This document shows positions 10,081-22,180 of a stretch of 64,000 bases of DNA, piece by piece; positions within the stretch are counted from its first letter, which is position 1; each line of letters opens with the position of its first letter. The notes beneath the pieces are model-generated. The model searched no databases. It was not told the DNA's origin and saw only the letters and a program-made list of their open reading frames with translations. The translations under genes were made by a program, and so were the position numbers. The DNA comes from Balaenoptera acutorostrata (Eukaryota; Chordata; Mammalia; Artiodactyla; Balaenopteridae), in the NCBI RefSeq assembly GCF_949987535.1, contig NC_080073.1, positions 92,109,344 to 92,173,343 on the forward strand. Reading direction: 5' to 3'.

Positions 10081-11669
10081 AAAGAACAGAAAAATGCATT
10101 ATATTTTCATGCCCTTAGGAGTTCTTAAGGACCATAGTAATGTTATATAATTAAGCATAAGTAGTGTTTTAAAAGAATACTAAAATAACATATAGCTAAT
10201 AGTCGTGGTTGGCTTTGGTTTTCCAGGTTTGTGAACAGTGTGTGATTCCTGTGTTATGAGGTAAATTCACGTTTCAAATATTAACTTCAGTTGGAAATTG
10301 TCACACTGTGCTCTTTTGTTCCCATTGTGTCAGCATTCATGGAAATGAGAATTGGGTTTCACATTCATTTGAAAAATAAACAAAAAGAAACTCAGAAAAT
10401 TATTACATGTGATTAAGCCTTCTGAATTGTGAATTTGCTAATATTTTCCTTTCGAATTTTATTTGTTTGTGTTTTGAGTTTACTTTTTATTTGCTGTTGT
10501 TCTTTATTTTGAAAAAAAAATCTATTGTTTGCTATCCTTTGAAATTTCCAAAGGCCAATCACAAATTATAATTTATCAGATGAAATAACATGGGGATATT
10601 TGACAAAAATCAGTGGATTTGATGACCTTTGATGAAGCCTGCAACTATGAGATAATATAGAAAAAAATATCTCTGGGATAAACTCAGTAGACTGGAGTTC
10701 ATATATAGAGCTCAACATTTAAGCTGATACACTTTTTATAAAAAAAAAGGATGTCAACGATATAGAGAAGTATTGTTTGCAAAAATAGATTCTTTTCAGG
10801 GTGGAATGATAAATTAAAGACTTCAGAAATTCATCATCACACATTTTCTCTGGAACCAACAAACAGAAACAGTCTATTTTCTTTCATTAAAATTGATTTG
10901 ATTTTAATTTTGACAGTCATTGGAAGTTATCTATCATCTACACTTTTGACAGCGAAGCAAGAAAATGGATCCTCTGAATAGGATTTTTCTATGATTTGGG
11001 TAGTTGTCATTACTAGAAGGTTTTGTGTGAATAATAGATGCCAAACTTGGCTTGACTCCTCATTTTCAGTCCTTTTTACTTCTTTTGTATCGAATTGCTA
11101 ATAACTAGCTTCATCTTTTGTCACCAAAAGAGAATGGCTTTTTTGTTTGCCCACAGAACTGTATTACTCAGTGCTGTGCTATGAGTTATCACAAGATGAT
11201 AATCCACTCCTTTGGAAACAGGTCTGTGAATCCACAGACACTTCCACAAATAACAGACTGCAGGCTTTTGAGCAGATACTTCTATACCCCTTTTGAAAGC
11301 TGTTTATTAAATCTGGAGAGAAACTGGCTGACTGAAAGAGAAAGTTACACCAAATCGACCTGTTTCCCAGACCGTGGAAACATTTTCTTCTTCCTCAGAG
11401 GGAATGGTCCATGAGAAACTTGAGTAACTTTAATGCCTTTTAGACAATCTAGCTGTCCATGTATGGTTCATTCCCAAGCCTTCTTTAGTATTAAGGATTT
11501 CAAGAGCAACAGTCTAGGATGTTCTAAAAACAGAACTGATGAGTGACAGATACTTTGTATTCCAGTCCAATGTCTCCATAAGGAAATCATTTACCAAAAA
11601 AAAATTATACTTACTGGAGAATCATTTTTCATGTTTTCTTTGTCACTTGGTATGTCTATAGTATATACT
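10081..11669. other. Unique AT-rich sequence
   Basis: About 1.6 kb without recognisable repeat, gene or RNA. The 98-codon open frame at 11118-11414 lacks splice or codon support. Confidence 0.5.
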
Positions 11670-12205
11670 TGCATCAGTCAGGGAAGCCCAACCACTGTGA
11701 GTTAGGGGATAAGGGATTTATTACAGGAATTGGAGCGTCCATGATGTCGGGGAATGTGCAGGTCCAGGCAGGAGTTGGAGAAGCCGTGAGTCAGAAGCCA
11801 AGCGCGGCCGGTCACCCAGGTGGATGGGGAAGGGAAAGGTCGTGGAGGGCTTTGGGGAGCTGTGCCTCTGTGCAGTAGCTGCCTCTGTGGGTTTGCTGCC
11901 AGGTGTCTAGTGGTGGACCCCGGGCTTCCGTTGGTGAATAGGGTCAGCTCAACAGACTCACGAGATGCAGAATGGAGGAGAGTGAGGATGTGCTGGAACC
12001 TGCCAGCATCTCTGCATCTCCTGTCACCACTTCTCATCATGATGACCTTCATTCAGGGAGTAGTGGTTGCTCTTTCACTTCTGCTTCCAAATCTCATGTG
12101 AGCTCCTCCTTGGGCCAGCTTTAACTCAGAGCCATGCAGGGAAGAGCCGTCTAGGAAATGAAGTTCCAGCTTATCCAAGTTGACCCATTACAAACTCCCA
12201 CGGTA
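11670..12205 (-). mobile_element. LTR remnant (endogenous retrovirus type)
   Basis: Starts tgcatcagtcaggg, the inverse of a common old LTR terminus (ccctgactgatgca), and continues ggatttattacaggaattgg as such LTRs do when read backwards. The right edge is near ccaagttgacccattacaaa. Non-coding. Exact subfamily not determined. A related terminus occurs in forward orientation near 35.4 kb. Confidence 0.5.
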
Positions 12206-12894
12206 TTTAACAGAGAGAACAGAGACATTCTATAGGAAAATAATATCTCTACTCTGTCTTATCACCCCCTAGAAGAAAAAAGAATGTCTTAAAAAGATGT
12301 ATCTTAGAAAGAAATAATAGTAAGATTTTAGAATATGTTCAACAGTCTTTAAGGAATGCCTTGACTAAAACCCTATAGCTTTCAGTCTTCATACAGTTCA
12401 TCATTGACAGATGGCTCTCAAAGTATCGAAGACTTTAGTGCAGTAAATATTTAAAGTCAAATTTTCACGTAGGTGACTCTGAGTAGGCTGTATTATATGC
12501 TCCAAGACATCTCTTCCTGTCATGGCTGATTATATAAAGCAACATGATTTCCCATGAGTGTACATGTCTTTTTTCATACCGCCATCTTATAAAACCACCA
12601 GTTTTGGAGAGATGAGTAAAAGAAGATATTTAGGCAATCTGCGAACTCTGAAGTTTTCTGAGTTCTAACACACTGAGTAAGAAAAAAGGAAGATGCACTG
12701 GTTGAGTGTATTTCCCATCTATATGAAACTAGAAAATAAATATTTTTCAATGTAAGTATGCAGGCAAATCAAAATTTCTCATATTAAGCAGCATCAGGTT
12801 TTGCAAAAGCATTACCTTATTTCCAAACCATCGCAAAGACTAAGACTTTGCTGTATTTGGCTTTCTTGCACAGGAATGCCAGCCATCATCAACT
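12206..12894. other. Unique sequence
   Basis: No gene or repeat recognised. Confidence 0.5.
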
Positions 12895-12902
12895 GGCTAG
12901 AC

Positions 12903-13185
12903 CAGAGGTTCCCAAACTTACACTATTCACAGCACCCTTAGTGTCTCAGTAAATTTTCAAAGTGTTCTTAGGTCAAAAGAAAGAGCAGTTCCATTTAATT
13001 TAGTTTAGGTACAAACCAATTTTTTAATTAAGTTCATTCAGGTCCAAGCAGCTTAAAAGTCATAGCTCATGTGGTATTTGGTCAATGACGGTATGCTTCC
13101 CTCTAAAATGGAAGATATGCTGCACGGTCTATGTGCATGTTCTGCAGCACCAAGGGTACCTCAGCACGTAATTTGGGAACTGCAG
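12903..13185 (+). mobile_element. Non-autonomous hAT element with intact target duplication
   Basis: 283 bp bounded by imperfect terminal inverted repeats: cagaggttcccaaa at left, and the inverse of tttgggaactgcag at right, 11 of 14 matching. Flanked on both sides by the perfect 8-bp duplication ggctagac (12895-12902 and 13186-13193), the size hAT transposases make. No open frame. Which MER family it belongs to is not settled. Confidence 0.88.
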
Positions 13186-13199
13186 GGCTAGACTCAGCC

Positions 13200-13355
13200 C
13201 TGCAAAGCCCAAGTCATGTGGTCTCTTTTGCCTTGTTTCTCTGCCTAGACTCTTTCCAGATAATTTATCTGTGTGGTTGATATCCTATTTTTAAAAAATT
13301 TATCAGTGTAAATGTTGAGCACTATTTCTGAATTCCAGTCTACTGAGTTTATTGC

Positions 13356-13386
<31 letters not shown>

Positions 13387-14837
13387 GCATATTCCCCCCC
13401 CCCCACCCTCTGTTGGAGGGTAGTGGTGTGGTGGTACTAGGTATGGTGATTAAAAAATAAAACTTTTCTGGCTCTGCCTTTCTAAGCGCATTTTGCACCC
13501 CAGGGACAAAATTATTGTGTAACTAAGATTTCTGTAATGTTTAAGGGCTTGAGCAGCTTTTTCTGGGTCCCCTACTGATTGTAACATAGGAAATGCACTC
13601 TTTATTTTACAAAAGCAAAGATACAGATTTCTGTCATTTGGCTCACTAGCACCAAGCTGTAGCGATGTTCTGACTCATCATGGGCTTGGGGCATTTGAAG
13701 TCAGGTTCATCAGCTGGAGTGATGATAAGGGTCTAGCTTCTCCTCATCTCCTCGAAGGTGATGACAACACCTCAGGCAGTGACGGAGAAATCCCAGCACA
13801 GCCCAGCCTCCTTGGAAAACTCTTGCATCTTGCAGTAGAGCCCTGACTTGGTCAATCAGAGCTGTACACAAAAGATGGATCTGATGCATGACTCATGGAG
13901 CCCTGTGGGGGGATGTTCCTAGAAACACATTAGGAAGTATCTGTTAAAGTAATAGACTTCGTTAAGGAAAGGAAAGCTCAGAGGCACTGAGATTTGGGTA
14001 TAAATGTACTTGTGGGTCGGTAAACATTGAGATACTCGGTTCCATATCCAGCCCTTTATGTTTTGTGCAGGAGTCACTGACTACTTCTCCCCTCTCAACG
14101 TCCTGTTTCTATCCTTTGCCGCCCTGATGGAGGAGGCTTCTCTCCTATTGGTGATTATAAGCATTTGGAAGTACAGATAGGTTGCCAGAGGGAGAAGACA
14201 CACTGCATGAAAATACGTTTGGTCAAGTTCAAAAGCACTGTCCTTCCAGGCCATGCATGATTCCTTGGTAATGCGATACAAGTTTTCCATCCAAACAGAG
14301 GCTGGGGAAGCCTTCCTCACCCTTTTTTATTCTAGTTCATTCTGGTCATCTTGGATCAAATGATTCGCCCCAAAGCCACCTTCGTCCCTTTGGAGGGTTT
14401 CATATGAAACCCAGGAGGTTTTGGAAAGCTTCATGTAAAAAAGAATCTTGGCCAACCACACTGATATTTGAGAATCCCCCTTAATTAACAGCACCCTCTC
14501 CCTTCCTCCCAAAGTTAAAGACTGTATATCCAAATGTCCCTAAAATCTCACTTTCTCCATGAAATCTTCCGCGATGAAAAATTCTTGATTCCAGTGACTT
14601 TAATCACTTAATGAACCCTCCTATCTTTTCGCTGTTCCACGTTCTGAATTGCTTATGGAACAAGCCAACTTCACATGCCCATTGATAGAATTTTTGAATG
14701 GAGACAGATGCAGGCTCCAGTTTGCATGCCAACACAGAGAAACAGCATTCACGCTGCATAGGCTTCATTTTGAAAGTTTATGTTAGTTAATTTTAGCACA
14801 ATGTGGAAAATTCATTAAGAGGTTTATCGGAAGAGAT
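13200..14837. other. Unique sequence
   Basis: Apart from the AT/C repeats at 13359-13404, no transposon or gene is recognised. Open frames at 14081-14320 and 14327-14533 on the minus strand have no supporting splice sites I would trust. Confidence 0.5.
13359..13404. repeat. (AT)n microsatellite followed by poly(C)
   Basis: About 14 AT units are followed within ten bases by a run of 11 C. Adjacent simple repeats of contrasting base composition, likely length-polymorphic. Confidence 0.95.
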
Positions 14838-15267
14838 GTGTCTGCTACTCCTGAGGAAAATTCCTTAAAATTCCTCTTTCCTCTTAAGTATTTTAATTAT
14901 CAGAGTACCTTTTATATCTTTACAGAGGATGGAAGTAGAAGAGAAGTGTGGCAGATTAGAGGCAAAGTACTTATCTGGAACAGACTTTTGCAAATCTTTA
15001 CAAGAATAGGTATAATTCCCACTGGAGTTCATTTTTTCATAGTTTTGTATAAAATTAGAAAAAAGTATGGTTTGAAAGCGAAGGTGCTCCAAAAAGCTGG
15101 AAAGCTGTGCCTGGATTTATGAAGCTGGGATTGTTTTGATAAAATTGGTTTTTAAATGAAATGTTGTTTTAAGTGTCAATGGTATTTGCTACTTAGAGGA
15201 ATTCTGCAACAGATCTTGCTAAACGGCTGAATGCAGGGGTGCACTCTGTTATTCTGGAGTGTTAAGT
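14838..15267. other. Unique sequence with open frames on both strands
   Basis: A good acceptor on the plus strand (atatctttacag at about 14914-14925) precedes aggatggaagtagaag. The frame it opens ends within about 27 codons at TAG. I regard this as a pseudo-exon, not a gene. Confidence 0.4.
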
Positions 15268-15311
15268 CTGTGTGTGAGTGTGTGTGTGTGTTTATGTGTG
15301 TGTGTGTGTGG
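15268..15311. repeat. (TG)n microsatellite
   Basis: Interrupted TG repeat of about 44 bp, with tttatg in the middle. Confidence 0.95.
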
Positions 15312-15520
15312 ACGGAGGCCAGGGAGGGGTGGGCAGGAGGAAGGAAAACATTTGTTGAAAGGTTACAGCCAGTCTCTCTATAGTTGTACAAACATCACTT
15401 CACTGACCATCAGTCTCATGGGCTTCCTTTTTTGGACTCCAGGCCTCAGAACGGACTGCTATTAACTGCGTATTTCTCAGGGTGACCTCTGGATTTAATG
15501 TTCATATGTAGCTATGTCCT

Positions 15521-15600
15521 CTTTCTCCATTTTTGTCATTCTCTGTTTTTCTCTCTCTCTCTGTTTCTCTTTCTCCTTGTCTTTCTCTCCCTCCCTATGT
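15521..15600. repeat. Pyrimidine (CT-rich) low-complexity tract
   Basis: About 80 bp of C/T-rich sequence with runs of CT. It accounts for the Ser/Leu/Phe-rich open frames at 15498-15683 and 15533-15874. Confidence 0.9.
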
Positions 15601-17800
15601 CATGTGTGTCCCTCTGTCTATATTTCTCCATCACTCACCCACACACACTCTTCTCCCATATGACCTCAGCTGTGTACCCATAGCTCCTCAGCTGTTGGCT
15701 CAAACCATGCAAGCAGTACAGGCTAAAGGGACGTTTTTTCTGTGCGCTCCTCATCTTTCACCTAAAAAGGAGAAGAATTATAAATTTATAATCATCATGG
15801 ATGTTGCTTCCATGGATTCATTGTATTTTCTGTCTTGGTGTGAGGGAAAAGGGGAAGCTGGTGGGCAAATTTGAGAAAGTTCAAGGCTTTTATAAATTAC
15901 AATCCATATAAAGAAAACAAGGTATCAGTATGTTTACTATGAAAACTGAAATCACAGGTAAATCCCCACAGGGAAGCTGGAAGTCAAACTGAGACTTGGG
16001 TTGGGGGAGAGAGCACCACAGGTCAGATGCTTGATAAGAAGAAAAGAAAGGTCTAGAGTGAAAGTATCAGAGGATAATTTTAGGTAAATATATGGATTTT
16101 TAAGGGAAAAACTCACATCTATCTATTAATTACAAAAAAAAAAGTAAAAAGTATCAGAAGTGGTATTCTATACACATTATTCCTTAGATAACCTGCTTAT
16201 GGAGAGAAAGGCTCTCCAAATGTCAAATTACTTCATTTCTCTGAAAGTTACTAGAATTAATTTTAAATATTTAAATCATATGTTAATAAGTCTCAGTTTT
16301 CTTCTATGAACAAATGTCTTTAAAAGTATTATAAAGTGATTTCCAAAGTGTGTGATAGTTGTTTCATTTCAATTAAAAACAGGGGATTTTTAGAAAGTAA
16401 AAAATGTGCTAGTGATATTAGCACACATTCACACGCATTCTAATTACCAAATTATCCTCTTCATTGCCACTGAATAAAGACTGGAACTTTTTTATTTTAA
16501 CCATAGATATTGGTTTCAAATAGAAAGATTGAAACAGTAGCTCTCAATATGTGCTAATGGGCTTTTAAAACCTATAATTCCTGAGAAGGCAGAAAAGGTA
16601 AATTTGACCTCTGTGAAGAAGGATTTGCAGTCTGATAACATTGCAGTCTATGATATTCTGTATGCCATATTGTTTAGTATAATGATGACACAGATAAAGG
16701 GTGGTTTCCAGCAATGCAGTAGTCTAAATGGCCATGTCATGTTCCATTCTATATTTGTTTCTCTTTCTGTCCCTACCCTCTTCCTCAATATTCATCTCTT
16801 TGGTCAGACACACAGTCACTCCCAGAGTGGACCCTGACTCGTAATTATGGAGACTGGTGTGTGGCTGGGATTTAGGGCCTGGCAACTGAGAGGTTAGCAG
16901 AAACAGTGAGTAAAGAACAAAGCTGATAAGCAGCAGTGACAACAGGTGACAGTGACAAACACTTAGCTGCCTTGTATTGGGTACAGAAGGTATCTGGCAG
17001 AACTCTTTGAACTATCTCCCTGCTTTAATCTTCTTAATGGAATTCCCACCTGCCTACTGTGCAGCTTTCTTCCTGAATTAATGCTTTAGGAATATCCTTG
17101 TTTGGATTTCTTTTCCTCCCATCTCCCTACTGCCTGCTAATGATTTTCATTACCTGTTCCTGTCTGCCCGGACTCACCTCTGAGATCACGGGTTAAACCC
17201 ATTACCAAATACTCACAACTGCGGATCCCATTCCCCACCCAAAAACCTCTCATCCTGATCTTGAAGCTTCCCTGTTGTGCACATTTGTCTACTTTTCCTG
17301 TGCCAGGCCAGCTGAAACATCTGTCTTTGCAAAAATTTTATGATCGGGCTAAGAGGGGAATCAGCTCTCAAGACAATTAGATGAGTATTGGAGAAACAGA
17401 AAAAGGGCAAGTCAGGGCAGTTAGAGGACTTCCTGCAGAAGTTCAGGCGTCAGGGGATCTACAGGCTCTGAAGGTTAGAAACATGACGGGAGAATATGAC
17501 CATTCTGCAGCAAACGTTTATTAAACATTTACAATGTTTCTGGCACCTTGATTGTGAAGTCTGATCAGTTAACGATCGTTTCTACACTTTTTGCAAGGGC
17601 AGGGATTAATTCAGGGCATTAACAGCCCCAAACCCAAATACGTGGATAGAATGAGCACGCCTGGCTGAAGGAGAACTGCTTAGATTAAACTAGGAATCGT
17701 CTAGGAGTAGCCTTAGGACTGCAGTTCTCCACTTCTGACCTAAAAGCGAGGCTGGCTGCATTGCCCACAGAATGGATGGACCCAGGAATCTGTACCTTTA
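15601..17800. other. Unique sequence
   Basis: About 2.2 kb in which I recognise no gene or clear transposon. Around 17510-17560 a short tract resembles the reversed L2 tail (gtttattaaacatttacaat), too short to call. Confidence 0.5.
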
Positions 17801-17814
17801 AAAAGTACATTCCA

Positions 17815-18104
17815 GGACTTCCCGGGTGGCGCAGTGGTTAAGAATCTGCCTGCCAATTCAGGGGACACGGGTTCGAGCCCTGGTCCGGGAAGATCCCACA
17901 TGCCGCAGAGCAACTGAGCCCATGCGCCACAACTACTGAAGCCCACGCACCTAGAGCCCATGCTTCACAACAAGAGAAGCCACTGCATCGAGAAGCCCCC
18001 GCACCGCAACGAAGAGTAGTCCCCACTCACCGCAACTAGAGAAAGCCCGCGCGCAACGAAGACCCAACGAAGCCAAAAATAAAAATAAATAGATTAAAAA
18101 AAAA
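17815..18104 (+). mobile_element. CHR SINE, older short variant
   Basis: Forward SINE with tRNA-like head gacttcccgggtggcgcagt and B box ggttcgagccc. The centre reads aagccactgcatcgagaagc rather than the gaggccgcgatagtg form of the young copies. Flanked by the 14-bp duplication aaaagtacattcca (17801-17814 and 18105-18118). Confidence 0.93.
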
Positions 18105-18384
18105 AAAAGTACATTCCAAGTGATTCTGGTGTGCTATCGAATTTTTAATTACTGATTAGGCCAATAACACTGATTCATACAAAGATATTTGTTAAACACT
18201 TGCTACAAGCTTGCATTCAAGGATACATTAGAAGGACCGCTATTCTTGTGTAGTTTATATTCTAATAATATACAAATGTTTTTAACCCAATGAAATTTAA
18301 ACAACATGAAATAGATACAGATACAACTGAGACAAAGAACTTGCTGATGAAATTTCAAAAAAAACTTTGTGTGGAAAAAGAGCT

Positions 18385-18870
18385 GGAGTTTGAAGATGGT
18401 TCCCACTGAAGTTATTTCCGATACCGTGGATGAAAAATGTTGCCTGCCATATCAGCAAACAAAGGACGCTGCAGCCGCCAAGGCTTCGGCCACTACCGCG
18501 GCCCCCAGCGGTGCACCCTGAGGGCATTCAGGATGGTAAAGCACAGGATACTGACCCTAGATAGCTAAGGTGCATATCAAAGGAATGATTTCAGTGAATC
18601 CAGACTCTTGCATCTTCCCATACATAGGAGAGTGCTAAATTCATTAACTGGAGATGTCTGGTTCTCTAATTAACAGTAATCTTTTGATGTTCTGACTACC
18701 TGGTTTTGGTTGCAAAACTCCTGTATATCCTGGCTCTTCTCTTACCTCTGTGGAGCTGTCCCACCAAGCTGTCTGAGATGCTGCCTCCCGGACTTGAAGT
18801 CCTCAGAAAGGCCACCAAAAAGAACGTAATTCTCAACTTTTAGGTTGTGCATTATTTTCAGTCAACAATA
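18385..18870 (+). mobile_element. LTR-like element of probable retroviral origin
   Basis: A non-coding block with a CpG-rich upstream part (tcggccactaccgcggcccc at about 18487), then a segment with tggttttggttgcaaaactc and ggttgtgcattattttcagt, which resembles the R/U5 end of artiodactyl endogenous retrovirus LTRs. The polyadenylation hexamer appears degraded (aaaaagaacg). No retroviral coding sequence flanks it, so it would be a solo LTR. Boundaries approximate. Confidence 0.45.
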
Positions 18871-19400
18871 CCAAGGCAATCCATGTTTACTTTCAAAAGA
18901 TTATAAAGTACAGATAATCTTAACACATACACACACACAGATACACATAAAATGATTCCCTGATCCGTAAATAATCCACATGTATACATAGGTGTGTATT
19001 TCCAGATTCTCTCTTGATATAAATATGAATATGGGTATATAAAACAGGGATACAATTATACATGAATATATACATAATTAGATATGTTTATTTTTATAAA
19101 AACATAAACATTTTGTATATGATGTTTTTTTCCACCAAACAACGTACCATGAATATCATTCATGGAAATCAGTATTAATCTATAGCATCATTTTTTATTG
19201 CCTGAATACTATGTTGTATATAGATGTATTATGATTTGTTTAATTAATCCCATAATATTGGAATTTGGAGGGTTTTTTTTTTCTATTACAAACATGCTGA
19301 AAGAAATCCTTGAAGCAAATTCATTCTCTTAGTGATGAATGTCTTGAAGTAGAAATTCCAGGTCAATGCATCTGTATATTTTTAATGGATACATAGAAGC
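18871..19400 (-). mobile_element. Old L1M 3' fragment
   Basis: AT-rich reverse-oriented L1M sequence. Recognisable pieces include ttattgcctgaatactatg and cttgaagtagaaattccagg, degenerate versions of the L1M 3' module also seen at 2.3 and 7-8 kb. Contains a short (CA)n. Confidence 0.5.
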
Positions 19401-19522
19401 ACAAGATATATTCCAGGGGTGGAGATAATGTAAACAATAGCTTAGACATAGGAGAGTACAGGCCACTGGGGATGGGCTGAAATGGGTAATACGGTTTGCT
19501 TGGAGAATAGGGTATAGGGGAA

Positions 19523-19888
19523 TGTCTAAGCCCTGCTGGGCTGCTGTAACAAAAATAGCACAAACTAGGTGGCTTATAAACAACAGAAATTTATTTCTCA
19601 TGGTGCTAGAGCCTGGAAAGTCTAAGATCAGGAGCTGGAAGATTCAGTGTCTGATGAAAGCCCTCTTCCTGGGTCATAGTTGGGGCCTTTTTGCTGTCTC
19701 CTCACATGGTGGAAGGAGCTAGGGAGTTCTATGGGATCTCTTTAATAAGAGCACTAATCCCATTCATGAGGGCTCCGCCCTCATGACCTAATCACCTCCT
19801 AAAGGACCCACCTCCAAATACCATCACATTGGGGGTTAGCGTTTCAACATATGAATCTTTAGGGAACACGAACATTCAGACCATAGCA
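19523..19888 (-). mobile_element. MLT1-type MaLR LTR
   Basis: Nearly complete LTR in reverse orientation. The right end accatagca is the inverse of the LTR start tgctatggt. The interior carries the hallmark catgagggctccgccctcat and ggcttataaacaacagaaat. No internal MaLR sequence, so it is a solo LTR. ggaa flanks both sides, possibly part of the 5-bp duplication. Confidence 0.85.
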
Positions 19889-21800
19889 GGAAAGTAATAA
19901 AAGTTAAAGAAATATAGCTGAAACGTTAGGATAGGACCAGAATTTGCGGAGCCTTTAATAGTAGATCAAAGAATGTAGAGATATCAATAGTCAGTGTTCA
20001 GTGGCTTTTAATTTGGTGCTATGGATAGAATCTGCAAGTTTCCTTTCTTCAGAATCACTAAGGGTTTGGGAAAATTCCAGAGTTGTTGGCAATATTGCTT
20101 AGTGCTTTATACTGCTGAAGAGCTACATAAGTGTTTTTGATAAACAACAAAACTACCTAGTTTTCAGAAATCATCAGTGCTTGACTAAATGGCCTCAAAT
20201 GGTGGAAGTTCTGTCAATGGCTGCTCTCAACATGAGGGTTGGGGTGTTTGATGTCCAAGAAATCATAGCAGAAGCTGGCTGCGGTATTAATTGTCCTGCA
20301 TTCACCCCCAGCTACTACAAGAGAGCCACATGGTAGCTGACAGTGATTTTTTTTAATGGAACATTAATTTTTTTTCCCTCATGTGCCATGAACAAGGTCT
20401 TCTAAAGTGGCAGCACCAAAAAGCTTCTTAAACAGTAACAGGAGGGAGATGGAAAATCCAAGAGGACGGTCGGAGCCAGCTGTTTTCATTTGGGAAGGAG
20501 TTTCATTATCCTTCTTTGAATCTCTTCTCACAGTGGGAAGTCATTATTATTCTGGCATTCCTCCTGACATTTTTATGACTTTGTTTATTTTAATACATGG
20601 TTCATTATTTGCTTTGGAACAGCCCTCCAAAAAATTCTTCCAAATGCCACTTCAGCTTCACCAGTGAGATGTTTCATCATCTCCTCTGTTGTCACTTTTA
20701 TCACGGGTAAGGGTGTGAAGCTCTGTGAGACCTTAACATCATGGTCCTGAAGAGGTCTCATTGGATGACTAGGTAAATCCAATAACTATTGATCAGCTCT
20801 AGAACGGAGAGATTTGTATTGTGCCTCCCACTCTCAATGGGGGAAAAGATGACTTTTCCCCCTCAATTTGAAAACAAAACAAAACAAACAAATCCTGTTA
20901 AATTCGATTAAGTAATAATTACCAGCAGCAGAAGCAGGCCACTAAAAGGCATTTCTTTCTCTCAGCAAGTTTTTCTTTTCCGGCAGCAGAAGGGCTTCTG
21001 TGCAGAGTCACATTTTTGATTGACTCCGCTCTCAGGCTGATGTTTACACTGCTGCATTCATCTTGCTCCGATGACTGTGACATGCCACCCGGATGCGGTG
21101 AGGCTGACAGGGAATGTGAGGGGGACCAGACAGATGACAGGGTCTCCGTTCTTCACAGCCAATGAAGGATGATCTGTCACCTGATGATAGGCCGCAGCCT
21201 GTCATTTATTTACTTACAGCTTTAATGTGGGTAAAATGAGCAGGAGAGGGGGGGAAAGTGACAAGAGGCAAAGAGAAAGTGAGTGGTTACAGGAAAGAAA
21301 AATCTGACAGACCCTTTTTGACATCAAAATATCAACAAGAGCCATTTCATACATCTCAATGGGCATGCCAGCCTAGGAACCAATTATTAGCAGCATTCTG
21401 GGCAAGAAATCAGATTTGCAAAACAGGAACTTTAGCCATTTAGTCTGTGGGAGTGGGGCAGACAAACCGCACTTGCCACTTGATTATATGAAGTGCCTTG
21501 AATTTCTTGCACATTTAACTTCTGCAGTATTCAGTGATGCTTTTGGCCAGCACGTTTTCCTTTTAGTTTCTTAATCTGCACACATTTTACAAAGTAAATT
21601 TTATGTGCTGTGGAAATCATCATCCAAGTATCCTTTTTGCTTTGAAAGTGCTACTAGAAATCATTTATAGTCTTGAAGACAGAACCTTTGAAAACCATTG
21701 ACCTGCTCGTTTTATGTGATGACATCCTGGTTATGGGAAAGAAATGTCTGAAAATCCAGGGAAAATGACAATAGCTATTTTAACCGTGCTGTTCATTCTG
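19889..21800. other. Unique sequence including a conserved-element candidate
   Basis: About 1.9 kb free of recognisable transposons. The part at 20880-21260 has less AT bias and dense TGAC and CAGC motifs, and is the part most like a conserved non-coding element. No open frame with coding support. Confidence 0.45.
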
Positions 21801-21818
21801 TAAGAATCAAACTGTGTG

Positions 21819-22167
21819 AGGACTTCCCTGGTGGCACAGTGGTTAAGAATCCGCCTGCCAATGCAGGGGACATGGGTTCAAGCCCTGGTCCGGGAAGATC
21901 CCACATGCCGTGGAGCAACTAAGCCCGTGCGCCACAACTACTGAGCCTGCGCTCTAGAGCTCCGTGAGCCACAACTACTGAGCCCACGTGCTGCAACTAC
22001 TGAAGCCCGTGCGCCTAGAGCCCGTGCTCTGCAACAAGAGAAGCCACTGCTCTGAGAAGCCTGCGCACCACAACGAAGAGTAGCCCCCGCTCGCCACAAC
22101 TAGAGAAAACCCACGCATAGCAACGAAGACCCAACACAGCCATAAATAAATAAATTCATAAAAAAAA
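21819..22167 (+). mobile_element. CHR SINE, long form
   Basis: Forward copy of about 349 bp retaining the central block with repeated ccacaactactgagcc units. B box is ggttcaagccc. Target duplication is imperfect: aagaatcaaactgtg before and aagaatcgaactggg after the tail, consistent with an older insertion. Confidence 0.92.
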
Positions 22168-22180
22168 AGAATCGAACTGG

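Noticed and set aside
14925..15015. Plus-strand segment after a good acceptor, reading MEVEEKCGRLEAKYLSG
   Set aside because: Stops after about 27 codons, competing frames are also open, and no partner exons were seen; treated as chance.
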